This document shows, one piece after another, positions 8,547 to 17,048 of a stretch of DNA of 38,538 bases; the stretch's first letter is position 1; each line of letters begins with the position of its first letter. This stretch comes from Desulfovibrionaceae bacterium (lineage in GTDB: Bacteria; Desulfobacterota; Desulfovibrionia; Desulfovibrionales; Desulfovibrionaceae), in contig JAFLSV010000020.1 of NCBI GenBank assembly GCA_022510785.1, positions 1 through 38,538 on the forward strand. The letters are read 5' to 3'. The notes below the pieces were generated by a model. That model was not told the DNA's origin, made no database searches, and saw only the letters and a program-made list of their open reading frames with translations. Position numbers and translations under genes: made by a program.

Positions 8547-8880
8547 GATTCCTCCCCGGCTCCGCCGCCGCGCGGAGCCGCGTCGCATGGATCGTGCCGC
8601 CCAGTATGGTGAAAGCCCGCTCCGGCGTTGGCGCGGAGCCGCGGCATCACACGCGCTGACGCCGGAACCCGGCCGCGGCATGCCCCCGTGGCGGCCTGCG
8701 CGCGGGCGCTCCCGGCACCGCTGGTCTTTCTCTACACGCGGACAGGGGCCCTGTCAAGGAAAAAGAAAAACAATTTCATTTTTATTTTGTCCGGCAGGCG
8801 GACACGACCCAAAGGCCTTGTCAGGCCGGGGTTTCCCGCGTATTCTGGCGCTTTCCCACGCACGCTGCGGAGGCGACCCC
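8547..8880. other. Divergent intergenic region feo / asmA
   Basis: These 334 bases lie between two divergently transcribed genes. The part near asmA has an A/T-rich patch (about 8760-8790) and the promoter at 8818-8846. I saw no RNA gene. Open frames running through it lack ribosome-binding sites, so I do not call a gene. Confidence 0.5.
8818..8846 (+). promoter_or_regulatory. Probable promoter of asmA-bioB
   Basis: TTGTCA (8818-8823) and TATTCT (8841-8846) are spaced by 17 bases. Start of transcription is expected near 8853, giving a short leader before the ATG at 8881. Confidence 0.5.
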
Positions 8881-10920
8881 ATGATTCGGAAAATACTGGC
8901 AGGACTGGCTGTCCTTCTCATCCTGGCAATGGCTGGAGCCTATATGCTGATAAAAACCAAGGGCGATGTCCTGCTGCAAAAGTTCAGCGCCTATGTGGAA
9001 GAGACCACGGGAGCCCCTCTGGTCATGGAGGCGCTGCCTTCCCTGACCTTTTTTCCCCAGCCGGGCCTGGATCTGGGCCGCTCCTCCTGGGGCCGGGAGG
9101 ACGGAGAGCTGTTTGTGCGCTTTGAACGGGCGTCGGTGCGGGTTTCGGCGCGATCCCTGCTGATGGGGCGCCTGGACATCAGCGGCATGGAGGTGCACGG
9201 TCTGGATTTGACCTCGCGGCCCGCCGCTGACGCGCCGGAGCCTGACGCCGCCCGCCGCGCAGGCTCGCCGGACGCAAGCGCGGGGGGGAACGCGCTGGAC
9301 GCCGCCCGCCTGGAAGAGATGCTGACGCGCATTCTGAACGCGGCCCCCAACGCGCTGACCGTGCGCGACGGCCATGTGAGCCTGATCCGGCCGGACGGGG
9401 CGCGGCTTGAATTTTCCCATGCGGATCTGACTGTGGACGACGTGCGCCCCGGATCGGAGACCAGCCTTAAGCTCAAGGCCGCCGTGAACGGGACACAGCC
9501 GGATTTTGCCGGCGCTCTGGAACTGAGCGCCAAGGCGACCCTGGCCGGCTCCAGGCTGGATCTGTCCCTGCGTGAGGCTGCCTTCATGCCGGAAAAGGGA
9601 CTGCCTGCCCCCCTGAGCCTGCGCGGCGAGCTTGAGTACAGGCTGCGTGACGGATTTCTGACCGCGCGCTCTGTCGCTTTTTCCGGCCCGGACGCGGATA
9701 TGGCGCTGTCCGGAAGCGCCGCCGATCTGCCCGGTCTGGCGCGCGATCCCCTCCATGCCGCCGGGCCGCTCTCTCTGGACTTTGACATCAAGGGATCGCC
9801 GCGCGCTGTTCTGGCGGCCCTGAAACTGCCCGTGGCGCTGCCTGACTCCACCGCCCTGAACAGGGCCGAGCTGTCCGGTCATATGGATTTTGCCTCCGGG
9901 GTGCTGAAACTGGGCGCTCTGGACGGTATGCTCGATGCCATAAGCCTGAACGGCGAACTGGAAACCCGCCTGGAGCCGCTTGCCCTGTCCGGGGATCTGC
10001 GCTTGGGCGATGTGCGGCTCGCGCCCTATCTGAATTCTTCCGGTTCACACGCGAAGACCGGGCCCAAGGCTGACGCGGCCACGCGCGGCAACGGCCCGGC
10101 GGTCAAAAGCGGCGCCTCCTCCGGCACGGACTGGCAAAAATCCCCGGAGCTGCGCCTTGGTCTGCGTGTTCAGAGCCTGGAGCTTGAGGGCATGCGCGTG
10201 GAAGAACTCCAGACCCGCCTGGAAGGCCAGAATGGTATCTACACGCTCAATCCGCTGACCTGCCGCGCCTTCGGCAGTCCCGTCACCGCCGCCGTGGAGG
10301 CCAGGCTCGGGGCAGGCGGCGCGGCGCCGGCGGCGAATATGACGCTGAACCTGTCCGCGCCCCAGATTGACCTCAGGCAGCTTTCCGCCGCCCTGTTCCC
10401 CAAACTTCCCCTTGACGGAATGGGAAATCTCAACGCCTCTCTCGCCTGCCTCAGCAGCAATCCCGTGCCCACCCTGAGCGGCAAGGGCAGCCTGTCCGCC
10501 TCGCCGGTGACTGTCAGAATGAATGTCCTGCCGCCCCATGCGCCCGGAGCGGCCGAGCTGGATCGGATCACGCGCTTTGACAAGGCCATGCTCACCTTTG
10601 CGATCACCAAGGGCGTGGCGGCCATCACGGAATGCGCCCTGAATTCCCCCACGATCAATGCGGAAGGCAGGGGCGAGATCAATCTGCCCGCCAATACGCT
10701 GGATGTCTCCGGAACGGTGCAGGTGCCGGGGCTGGCCGTGCTGCCCGTGCGCCTGACCGGCCCCCTGTCCGCTCCCGCCTACCGCCTCGACGCCCGCACC
10801 ACGCTCGAAGCCGTGGATCGCACTCTCAAGGAAAAGGGCGTGGATCTGGAACAGGAAATTCAGAAGGGGCTGGAGAAGGAAATTCAAAAGGGCCTGGGCC
10901 GCCTGTTCAGGGGCAAGTGA
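8881..10920 (+). CDS. AsmA family protein
   Basis: A 679-residue protein with an N-terminal membrane anchor (about residues 5-23) followed by a large predicted periplasmic beta-rich domain of the AsmA type. AsmA-like proteins bridge the inner and outer membranes and are implicated in phospholipid transport and envelope assembly. The C-terminal part, with FDKAMLTFAITKGVA and the terminal INLPANTLDVSGTVQVPGL region, is typical of the AsmA C-terminal domain. The start at 8881 follows GGAGG by about 8 bases; the open frame extends further up but without a ribosome-binding site. Its stop overlaps the start of bioB (TGATG), an unusual but clear coupling. Confidence 0.88.
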   Translation: MIRKILAGLAVLLILAMAGAYMLIKTKGDVLLQKFSAYVEETTGAPLVMEALPSLTFFPQPGLDLGRSSWGREDGELFVRFERASVRVSARSLLMGRLDISGMEVHGLDLTSRPAADAPEPDAARRAGSPDASAGGNALDAARLEEMLTRILNAAPNALTVRDGHVSLIRPDGARLEFSHADLTVDDVRPGSETSLKLKAAVNGTQPDFAGALELSAKATLAGSRLDLSLREAAFMPEKGLPAPLSLRGELEYRLRDGFLTARSVAFSGPDADMALSGSAADLPGLARDPLHAAGPLSLDFDIKGSPRAVLAALKLPVALPDSTALNRAELSGHMDFASGVLKLGALDGMLDAISLNGELETRLEPLALSGDLRLGDVRLAPYLNSSGSHAKTGPKADAATRGNGPAVKSGASSGTDWQKSPELRLGLRVQSLELEGMRVEELQTRLEGQNGIYTLNPLTCRAFGSPVTAAVEARLGAGGAAPAANMTLNLSAPQIDLRQLSAALFPKLPLDGMGNLNASLACLSSNPVPTLSGKGSLSASPVTVRMNVLPPHAPGAAELDRITRFDKAMLTFAITKGVAAITECALNSPTINAEGRGEINLPANTLDVSGTVQVPGLAVLPVRLTGPLSAPAYRLDARTTLEAVDRTLKEKGVDLEQEIQKGLEKEIQKGLGRLFRGK

Positions 10921-11897
10921 TGCACAGCGCCGTAGCTGCCCTTCTGCGCCGCCCGGATCCCCGAACGCCTCTTGCGGCCGCGCAGGCCCGGGAACTGCTT
11001 GACCTGGCCCCGGAACATACCCTGGATCTGCTGGCCGCGGCCCGTCTGACGGCCTCGGCCACGCGGCGGCAACCCTTCACCTGCGGCATTGTCAACGCCA
11101 AGTCCGGGCATTGCCCGGAAAACTGCGCCTTTTGCGCCCAGTCGGCCCGCCATCGCACAGGCGCGCCCGTCTATCCGCTCATGGAGACAGACGATATGCT
11201 GCGCCATGCCGAAGCCCTGGCCGAAGCGGGGGCCGCGCGCTTCGGCATTGTCACATCCGGCACGGCCCTTTCCCCCGCCGAACTGGACAGGCTGTGCGCC
11301 AGTCTGGAACGCCTGCGCCGCTCCGTGCCCCTGCGCCTGTGCGGCTCGTTGGGAATGCTGACGCCGGAAGCGGCCCGCCGCCTGAAAGAGGCCGGGCTCA
11401 GCCGCTTTCATCACAACCTGGAGACGGCGGCCAGTCACTTTTCCGCCATATGCACCACCCATGCATGGGCGGACGATCTGGCCACCCTGGCGGCGGCCCA
11501 CGACGCCGGGCTGGAACTGTGCTGCGGGGGTATTTTCGGCCTGGGGGAAAGCCTGGATCAGCGCGTCGAGTTTTCGCTGACCCTGGCCGAACTGAATGTG
11601 GACTGCATCCCCGTCAACTTCCTGAACCCCATCCCGGGAACGCCGCTGGAACGTCAGCCACGGCTCACGCCGGACGAGGCCCTGCGCACGCTGGCCGTGC
11701 TGCGCCTTATGCACCCGCAACGCGATATCCTGGTCTGCGGAGGCCGGAATTCCACCCTGGGGGAATGGGATTCGTGGATTTTTGCCGCCGGGGCCAACGG
11801 ACTGATGACCGGCGACTACCTCACCACGCCGGGCAGTCCCTTTGAGCGCGACAGCCGCATGCTGGCAGCCCTGGGGCTGCGCCAGCCCCGGGCCTGA
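10920..11897 (+). CDS. bioB: Biotin synthase BioB (anaerobe type)
   Basis: BioB is the radical SAM enzyme that inserts sulfur into dethiobiotin. The 325-residue protein has the SAM cluster motif C65-PEN-C69-AF-C72 inside NAKSGHCPENCAFCAQS, the HHNLET stretch and GGRNSTL near the end. The ligands of the auxiliary cluster differ from E. coli: the position of E. coli Cys97 is Gly109 (RFGIVTSG), while C141, the C201-C202 pair and R276 match the other three. An extra Cys occurs in ICTTH (C178). This looks like the BioB form of strict anaerobes. The ATG overlaps the asmA stop by one base. Confidence 0.92.
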   Translation: MHSAVAALLRRPDPRTPLAAAQARELLDLAPEHTLDLLAAARLTASATRRQPFTCGIVNAKSGHCPENCAFCAQSARHRTGAPVYPLMETDDMLRHAEALAEAGAARFGIVTSGTALSPAELDRLCASLERLRRSVPLRLCGSLGMLTPEAARRLKEAGLSRFHHNLETAASHFSAICTTHAWADDLATLAAAHDAGLELCCGGIFGLGESLDQRVEFSLTLAELNVDCIPVNFLNPIPGTPLERQPRLTPDEALRTLAVLRLMHPQRDILVCGGRNSTLGEWDSWIFAAGANGLMTGDYLTTPGSPFERDSRMLAALGLRQPRA

Positions 11898-12314
11898 GCA
11901 GACGGCGCATCCACAGGCGCAAGCTCCCCATGGATGAAAAGAAGTGGCCGGACTCAACACGGCCCTTGGACACGCCATGCCCGCCATGGAGCCATGTTTT
12001 TCGGGGCGCGGCGCAAAAAAAATGGCGCTTCGGACAACGCAGCAAAAAAAGACCGCGCGGCGCGGCTTCCATTAGGCGATGCCCATGTGTATTTATGAAG
12101 AAAACACCCCGCGCCAGACACCATATCAGGGCTTTTTTCGTTCAAAAAATGCTGTGTCCCTCATCCGGTGGTTCCCGGAGCCATGACAGAAAAAAACACA
12201 ATTCCGGAAAAGAAATGCTTGCCAGAAAAACCATATGGCATTATGAAAGAAAAAAGCTGCCCACATACATGCGTGATGACAGCGACATGACGTACCTGAA
12301 AAAAGGAGTAAAAC
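11898..12314. other. Intergenic region bioB / mucR
   Basis: These 417 bases lack a supportable gene. A short GC hairpin (12053-12065) with no T-tract might end the bioB message. From about 12000 onward the sequence becomes rich in A-tracts, the kind of DNA that MucR/Ros proteins prefer. The promoter for mucR is at 12219-12247. Confidence 0.5.
12219..12247 (+). promoter_or_regulatory. Probable promoter of mucR
   Basis: TTGCCA (12219-12224) and TATGAA (12242-12247) are separated by 17 bases, within an A-rich region, about 60 bases before the mucR start. Confidence 0.5.
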
Positions 12315-12728
12315 ATGGACGACTATTTGAAACAGGCTTTGGAAATCGTCAAAGCGCAAGCCTCGGTGCGCGTTATGGCAGAGGAAGAAATTACCTCGAT
12401 GGTTCGCACTCTTTCCGCCCATCTCAAAACGCTGGAAGATTCGCCCGCCGAACCTGAAGATGCCGCCGCTCCGGCAGTGCCCCCGGCCAAGTCCATCAAG
12501 GAAAAATCCGTGACCTGCCTTGAGTGCGGCAAAACCTTTAAAATCATCACGCGCAAGCATCTGGCCATGCACAACCTCGATGCCGACAGCTACCGTGAAA
12601 AGTGGGGCCTCAAAAAGAATACGCCGCTGGTCTGCAAGGAACTGCAGCGCGAACGCCGCAAAAAGATGAAAGACATGAAGCTGTGGGAAAAGCGCCGCGC
12701 CGCCAACGAATCGCGCAGGAAGGCCTGA
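12315..12728 (+). CDS. MucR/Ros family zinc-finger regulator
   Basis: A 137-residue protein of the Ros/MucR class of bacterial C2H2 zinc-finger regulators. The N-terminal half is helical and likely mediates oligomerisation. A Pro/Ala linker follows (about residues 43-60). The zinc finger is C68-LE-C71 ... H82-LAM-H86, followed by LDADSYREKWGL, the hallmark that follows the finger in MucR proteins, and a very basic C-terminal tail. The cysteine-to-histidine spacing is one residue longer than the Brucella MucR pattern as I remember it. GGAG lies 7 bases before the ATG. It is monocistronic, bounded by its own promoter and terminator. Targets cannot be read from the sequence. Confidence 0.9.
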   Translation: MDDYLKQALEIVKAQASVRVMAEEEITSMVRTLSAHLKTLEDSPAEPEDAAAPAVPPAKSIKEKSVTCLECGKTFKIITRKHLAMHNLDADSYREKWGLKKNTPLVCKELQRERRKKMKDMKLWEKRRAANESRRKA

Positions 12729-12751
12729 GCGCATCTTTCCGGAATGCTTCA

Positions 12752-12814
12752 AAAAGGCGGAAACGCGCGCCGTATGCAGCGCAACGGAGCGGCACGGCGC
12801 GTTTTCCGCCTTTT
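12752..12814 (+). terminator. Terminator of mucR
   Basis: A long inverted repeat pairs AAAAGGCGGAAA plus GCGC-rich bases (from 12752) with GGCGCG and TTTTCCGCCTTTT (to 12814). It lies about 25 bases after the mucR stop. The A and T tracts on both sides would let it act in both directions. Confidence 0.8.
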
Positions 12815-12893
12815 CGCGTTATGTCACGTTTCCCGCGCGGTGCGCCGCCGGGTGTCCGGCCGAAGCCGGCGCCCCTATTCGTGAGCCTTGTCC

Positions 12894-13373
12894 ATGCCTG
12901 TCAAAAAAACCAACGCGGCCCGGCATCTTGATGATCTGGCGATTGCGTACACCCTGCATCAGACCGAGGTGGATGAGCGCGATCTGTCCGCCGTCGCCAT
13001 GGCCCACAAACTGGGTGTCGCGCCCGAACAGGTGTTTAAAACTCTGGTGGCCCGGGGAGATCGCCACGGGGTTCTCATGGCCTGCATTCCGGGCCCGCGG
13101 GAACTGGATCTCAAAAAACTGGCCGCCGCCTCGGGCAACAAAAGCGTGAGCATGGTGGCGCTGAAAGAAGTGCTGCCGCTTACCGGCTATATCCGGGGCG
13201 GCTGTTCACCCCTGGGGGCCAAAAAGGCCTATCCTGTCTATCTGGATGAAAGCGCCGCCATGTGGGAGGCCATCTACGTCAGCGCGGGGCAGAGGGGGGT
13301 GCAGCTCCGCCTGAATCCCGCCGACCTGGCGCGGGCCGCGCGCGCCGTCAGCGCCGACTTATGCCGGGACTGA
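12894..13373 (+). CDS. ybaK: YbaK/EbsC-type Cys-tRNA(Pro) deacylase
   Basis: A 159-residue protein of the YbaK family, which hydrolyses Cys-tRNA(Pro) mischarged by prolyl-tRNA synthetase. The family pattern is present: an N-terminal PVKKTNAARHLD, then VFKTLV, the lysine-bearing LDLKKLAAASG, and the G-G-x-S-P loop (IRGGCSPLGAKK). The length is typical. I chose the ATG at 12894; a TTG two codons upstream is possible, and neither has a convincing Shine-Dalgarno site. It stands alone after the mucR terminator and converges with the small gene at 13384. Confidence 0.92.
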   Translation: MPVKKTNAARHLDDLAIAYTLHQTEVDERDLSAVAMAHKLGVAPEQVFKTLVARGDRHGVLMACIPGPRELDLKKLAAASGNKSVSMVALKEVLPLTGYIRGGCSPLGAKKAYPVYLDESAAMWEAIYVSAGQRGVQLRLNPADLARAARAVSADLCRD

Positions 13374-13377
13374 CATG

Positions 13378-13394
13378 CCGAAATCACTTTTCGG
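13378..13394. terminator. Short hairpin between convergent ends
   Basis: CCGAAA (13378-13383) pairs with TTTCGG (13389-13394) around TCACT, overlapping the stop codon of the minus-strand gene and lying four bases after ybaK. It may serve as a weak terminator for both. Confidence 0.35.
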
Positions 13395-13665
13395 CGCGGA
13401 GCGGACGCCACGGGGAACCCGGGGATTCCGCCGGAGCCGCGCCGGTTCCGAAACGCTGGGCGGGCGGACGGCACGCCAGGCGCCGCTGCATTTCCCATAC
13501 CAGCAAGCCGCTGTAGCGCAACGCTCCCCCCGCATCCCATCCGCGGCCCTCCATCGCCCAGGCGGCCTGCTGGGTCTGCTCCCAGAGATCCATCAGGTCA
13601 TCATCGGGCAGCAGTTGCAATTCCATATGCTGCGGAACCCGCTCGTGCGGATCAAGCGTGGACAT
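13384..13665 (-). CDS. Small conserved-looking hypothetical protein
   Basis: A 93-residue protein that I do not recognise. The N-terminal part reads like a folded helical protein (ELQLLPDDDLMDLWEQTQQA, then LLVWEMQRRLA), and codon use with many G/C third positions resembles the neighbouring genes. The tail is Pro/Ala/Arg-rich. The start is uncertain: ATG at 13665 gives MSTLDPHERV and lacks a clear ribosome-binding site, while ATG at 13683 follows a run of Gs. It ends 10 bases from ybaK, convergently, and no function can be inferred from context. Confidence 0.6.
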   Translation of the reverse strand: MSTLDPHERVPQHMELQLLPDDDLMDLWEQTQQAAWAMEGRGWDAGGALRYSGLLVWEMQRRLACRPPAQRFGTGAAPAESPGSPWRPLRAEK

Positions 13666-13845
13666 GACGGAAAATACTGGCATACAGCCCCCCCAAAAAA
13701 AACACTTCGCTCATCAAGGCCGCGCGCATGAAATCCCGCGCATGGACACTCCCTCGCCCGAAGCCCCGCACTCAAAGCGGGCACAGCTCCACGGGCAGGG
13801 AATGATTCTAAATCCGTCCGCGATGTCTGGCAAGGGGCACGCCGC

Positions 13846-13874
13846 TTGTCAGGCGCCCCGCTTCCCGCTAACCT
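13846..13874 (+). promoter_or_regulatory. Possible promoter of the MerR-like gene
   Basis: TTGTCA (13846-13851) is followed after 17 bases by TAACCT (13869-13874). The -35 element is good and the -10 is poor. It resembles the asmA promoter. Confidence 0.35.
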
Positions 13875-13915
13875 GAGTCCGGCCCCCCGGAAGGGAGCGG
13901 CCGGAGGGAGGCGCC

Positions 13916-14551
13916 ATGAGCGACACGCGTTCCACGCCCGCGCGGGGATACACCAAGGCCGAACTGACCCGTCATTTCCAGTGGCCGGAATCCAGCATCC
14001 GGTACTATTGCGCCCGTTTCGCGCCCTATCTGCCCGCCGAGGGCCAGGGACGCGGCCGCCGCTATGCCGCGTCGTGCCTGGAGGTGCTGGCCTTCATCCG
14101 CGAACGGCTGCCCGAAGTGCGCACCAGCAAGGCCATGGACAGGCTGCTGGCCCGGCGCTTTCCCCAGCTTGCCCCGGCGCGGGCTGACCTGCCCGCAGCC
14201 CGGCAGGACACCATCCCCGCGCGCTTTCTCGACTGCGACCTTCCGCAGAATCTGCCCGTGGACAGCAAACCGGAAACCGCCGCCAGGGCCCTGCGCCTCC
14301 TGGAGCGGCAGAGTGAAGCCATGGAGCGCATTGCCGCCAGTCTTGACATTCTGGCGGGGCACACGCCACCGCACGAACAGGCCGGACACGGCGACGAAAC
14401 ATCCAGGATTGACGAACTGCGCGATGAAGTGCGCACGCTGCGCCTGCTGCTGAACAGCGCGGAGCAAACACAGCAGGACGATCTGAACCAGCTGCGGCAA
14501 TGGATATCACGCCTTGCCCGGGAGCGTATCCAGGGCGGCCGCAGCGCCTGA
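13916..14551 (+). CDS. MerR-like HTH protein with C-terminal coiled coil
   Basis: A 211-residue protein. Residues 10-65 look like a MerR-type winged helix (YTKAELTRHF, SSIRYYCARFAPYLP, GRRYAASCLEVLAFIRERL). The C-terminal part, from about residue 115, is a predicted coiled coil (RLLERQSEAMERIAASL, then DELRDEVRTLRLLLNSAEQ). No metal-binding cysteines are placed as in classical MerR, so the effector is unknown. GGGAGG lies six bases before the ATG. It precedes the flagellar block on the same strand, but a sigma54 promoter separates them. A regulatory or structural DNA-binding role is plausible; a specific one is not supported. Confidence 0.75.
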   Translation: MSDTRSTPARGYTKAELTRHFQWPESSIRYYCARFAPYLPAEGQGRGRRYAASCLEVLAFIRERLPEVRTSKAMDRLLARRFPQLAPARADLPAARQDTIPARFLDCDLPQNLPVDSKPETAARALRLLERQSEAMERIAASLDILAGHTPPHEQAGHGDETSRIDELRDEVRTLRLLLNSAEQTQQDDLNQLRQWISRLARERIQGGRSA

Positions 14552-14656
14552 CGGAGCCGGAAAGGCCGCTTGTCCGCATCCGGCCGCGCGCGGCGCCCCC
14601 GCGATAAAGATCCGCCGGAAGCGTCAACAGACAGACGCGAACCACCCTTTTCTTTT

Positions 14657-14672
14657 TGGCACATATCCTGCA
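14657..14672 (+). promoter_or_regulatory. Sigma54 (-24/-12) promoter of flhA operon
   Basis: TGGCAC (14657-14662), five bases, then CTGCA (14668-14672). This matches the RpoN consensus (TGGCAC-N5-TTGCW) at all but one specified position, with the GG and GC dinucleotides 12 bases apart as required. Transcription should begin near 14684, about 167 bases before flhA. Confidence 0.75.
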
Positions 14673-14850
14673 TCAGCTTGCGGCAAAGCCTGAGCGAATG
14701 CCTGGGACAATCCGCCGACAGCCTGGCACTGTTGCCGGGAACACTACGGCGACAGGCAAAAACGCCCGGGAAGAACGGAAGCCTCCGGCGGCGCGGGTGT
14801 CGAATATCCGACATGACATGCCCTGGATGCCAAGACAAGGAGTCAGGAAT

Positions 14851-16950
14851 ATGGCCATCACCATCACAGCCCCCAAACTCGATTACGCGCGCTTCGCCAA
14901 GCAGGGCGACATCATGCTGGCCGTGGGCGTCGTGGTTATCCTGATGGTCATGCTGATCCCGATGCCCACCTTTTTCCTGGACATCATGCTCTGTTTCAGC
15001 ATCTCCTTGGGACTGCTCGTCCTTTTGACCTCCATGTTCATGACCTCGCCGCTTGAGTTTTCCATCTTTCCCTCACTGCTCCTGGTCACGACGTTGCTGC
15101 GCCTGGGCCTCAACGTGGCCTCCACCCGGCTTATTCTGCTCAACGGGGATCAGGGCCCCACGGCCGCCGGCGAGGTCATCCGATCCTTCGCCGAATTCGT
15201 GGTGGGCGGCAGTTATATTGTGGGCGCGGTTATCTTCATGATCCTGTTCATTCTCAACAAGGTGGTCATCACCACCGGTACCACCCGCATCGCCGAAGTG
15301 GCCGCGCGCTTTACCCTGGACGCCATGCCCGGCAAGCAGATGGCCATTGAGGCCGACCTCAACGCCGGACTTATCGACGAGAACGAAGCCACCGAACGCC
15401 GCAACAATCTGCGCCGGGAAGCCGACTTTTACGGCGCTATGGACGGCGCGGGCAAATTCGTGCAGGGGGACGTGACCGCAGGGCTCTATATCACCTTCAT
15501 CAACCTGGTGGGCGGCATCCTCATTGGCGTGCTGCAAAAGGGCATGGACTGGGGCCAGGCCCTCACCACCTTTTCCCTGCTGACCATAGGCGACGGTCTG
15601 GTCTCCACCATTCCGTCCATCATTGTTTCCGTGGCGGCCGGCATGATTGTGTCCCGCGCGGCGGCCGAAGCCAAGATGGGCGAAGAATTTCTGGCTCAGC
15701 TGTCCTACAACGCGCGGGTGCTCAAGCTGGTATCGGCGGTTCTTCTGGTGTTCGGCCTGGTGCCCGGACTTCCCAGCCTGCCCTTCTGGATTTTTTCCGC
15801 CCTGCTCTTTGTGGCCGCGCGCGCCGTGGGCGACAAGAACACTGACGAAGGCGACAACGCCAGGGCCAAGACCAAGGGCAAGACAGACGCCAAGGAAGCC
15901 GATACCCCCGAAGAAGTGCAGAACCTGCTGCCGCTGGATACCCTGGAACTGGAAGTGGGCTACGGGCTTATCCCCCTGGTGGACGAGGAGCAGAACGGCA
16001 ACCTGCTGTCCCGCATCCGCTCCATCCGGCGGCAGTTCGCCCTGGATATGGGGGTGGTCATTCCCGCCCTGCACCTGCGCGACAACCTGCAGCTGCGGCC
16101 CGGCCAGTATTCGCTGCTCATCAAGGGCAATCAGGTGGCCAGCGCCGAAATTCTGGTGGATCACTATCTGGCCATGGATCCCGGCAACGTGACCAGCCGG
16201 ATCGAGGGCATCGACACCCGCGAACCGGCCTTCAACCTGCCCGCCCTGTGGATACCCGAATCGCAGCGCGAGCATGCCCAGGTGGCCGGCTATACCGTGG
16301 TGGATCCGTCCACGGTCATCGCCACCCATCTGACCGAGGTCTTCCGCCGCCATCTGGCCGATTTCCTGGGCCGCCAGGAAGTGCAGGGACTGCTGGACAC
16401 CCTGGCCAAGACAGCCCCCAAGGCCGTGGACGACCTGGTTCCGTCCACCCTGCCCCTGGGCACGGTGCAGAAGGTTCTGCAAAATCTGGTGCGCGAAAAT
16501 GTGACCGTGCGCGACATGCTGACCATAGCCGAAACCCTGGCCGACTACGGAAACCAGACCAAGAATGCCGACGTGCTGACCGAGTATGTGCGCGAAAAGC
16601 TTGCCAGAAGCATTGTCAAGCCGTACATGGATGCGGAGGGCTCGCTGTCCATCATCACGCTGGATCCGCAGGCCGACCGCACCATACAGGAATCCATACG
16701 CCAGACGGACGGGGGCTCGTACCTTTCCCTCAATCCCTCATCCGCCCAGCATCTGGTCACCAATATCAACAAGGTGGTGGACAGCGCCGTGGCGGCCGAA
16801 GGGCAGCCCGTGCTGCTCACCTCGCCCCTGGCCAGACCGCATGTGGCGCAGCTGGTGTCGCGCTTCCTGCCCAACGTGCCGGTGATTTCCCAGGTTGAAA
16901 TTCCCGCCGATATCCGCTTGCAGGCCGTGGGCAATGTGGGGCTGGACTAA
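14851..16950 (+). CDS. flhA: Flagellar export apparatus protein FlhA
   Basis: FlhA is the large membrane subunit of the flagellar type III export gate. The 699-residue protein has eight predicted membrane helices in residues 20-310. The FHIPEP family signature lies in PSLLLVTTLLRLGLNVASTRLIL, followed by the long conserved GKQMAIEADLNAGLI and ATERRNNLRREADFYGAMDGA stretch between helices. The C-terminal half is the cytosolic ring-forming domain. AAGGAG eight bases before the ATG at 14851 fixes the start, although the frame is open upstream. It leads the flhA-flhF-flhG-fliA-cheY string behind a sigma54 promoter. Confidence 0.97.
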   Translation: MAITITAPKLDYARFAKQGDIMLAVGVVVILMVMLIPMPTFFLDIMLCFSISLGLLVLLTSMFMTSPLEFSIFPSLLLVTTLLRLGLNVASTRLILLNGDQGPTAAGEVIRSFAEFVVGGSYIVGAVIFMILFILNKVVITTGTTRIAEVAARFTLDAMPGKQMAIEADLNAGLIDENEATERRNNLRREADFYGAMDGAGKFVQGDVTAGLYITFINLVGGILIGVLQKGMDWGQALTTFSLLTIGDGLVSTIPSIIVSVAAGMIVSRAAAEAKMGEEFLAQLSYNARVLKLVSAVLLVFGLVPGLPSLPFWIFSALLFVAARAVGDKNTDEGDNARAKTKGKTDAKEADTPEEVQNLLPLDTLELEVGYGLIPLVDEEQNGNLLSRIRSIRRQFALDMGVVIPALHLRDNLQLRPGQYSLLIKGNQVASAEILVDHYLAMDPGNVTSRIEGIDTREPAFNLPALWIPESQREHAQVAGYTVVDPSTVIATHLTEVFRRHLADFLGRQEVQGLLDTLAKTAPKAVDDLVPSTLPLGTVQKVLQNLVRENVTVRDMLTIAETLADYGNQTKNADVLTEYVREKLARSIVKPYMDAEGSLSIITLDPQADRTIQESIRQTDGGSYLSLNPSSAQHLVTNINKVVDSAVAAEGQPVLLTSPLARPHVAQLVSRFLPNVPVISQVEIPADIRLQAVGNVGLD

Positions 16951-17048
16951 CATGGCTTTTTACGGAAAAAATACGGGGAAGGGCGGCGCGGCCCGGAACG
17001 CCGGAACATGGCCTCCGCCTGAATAACCCTTTGCAGAGTTGAACATTC

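Noticed and set aside
8485..8880. N-terminal extension of the AsmA-like protein
   Set aside because: The membrane anchor begins right after the ATG at 8881, which has a good ribosome-binding site, and the promoter lies inside the extension.
1..13373. Functional pairing of tRNA-Pro and the Cys-tRNA(Pro) deacylase gene
   Set aside because: They are 12 kb apart with unrelated transcripts in between; the co-occurrence is probably chance.
15073..16482. Long minus-strand frame opposite flhA
   Set aside because: Shadow of flhA codon bias; Gly/His/Gln-rich with no recognisable domain.
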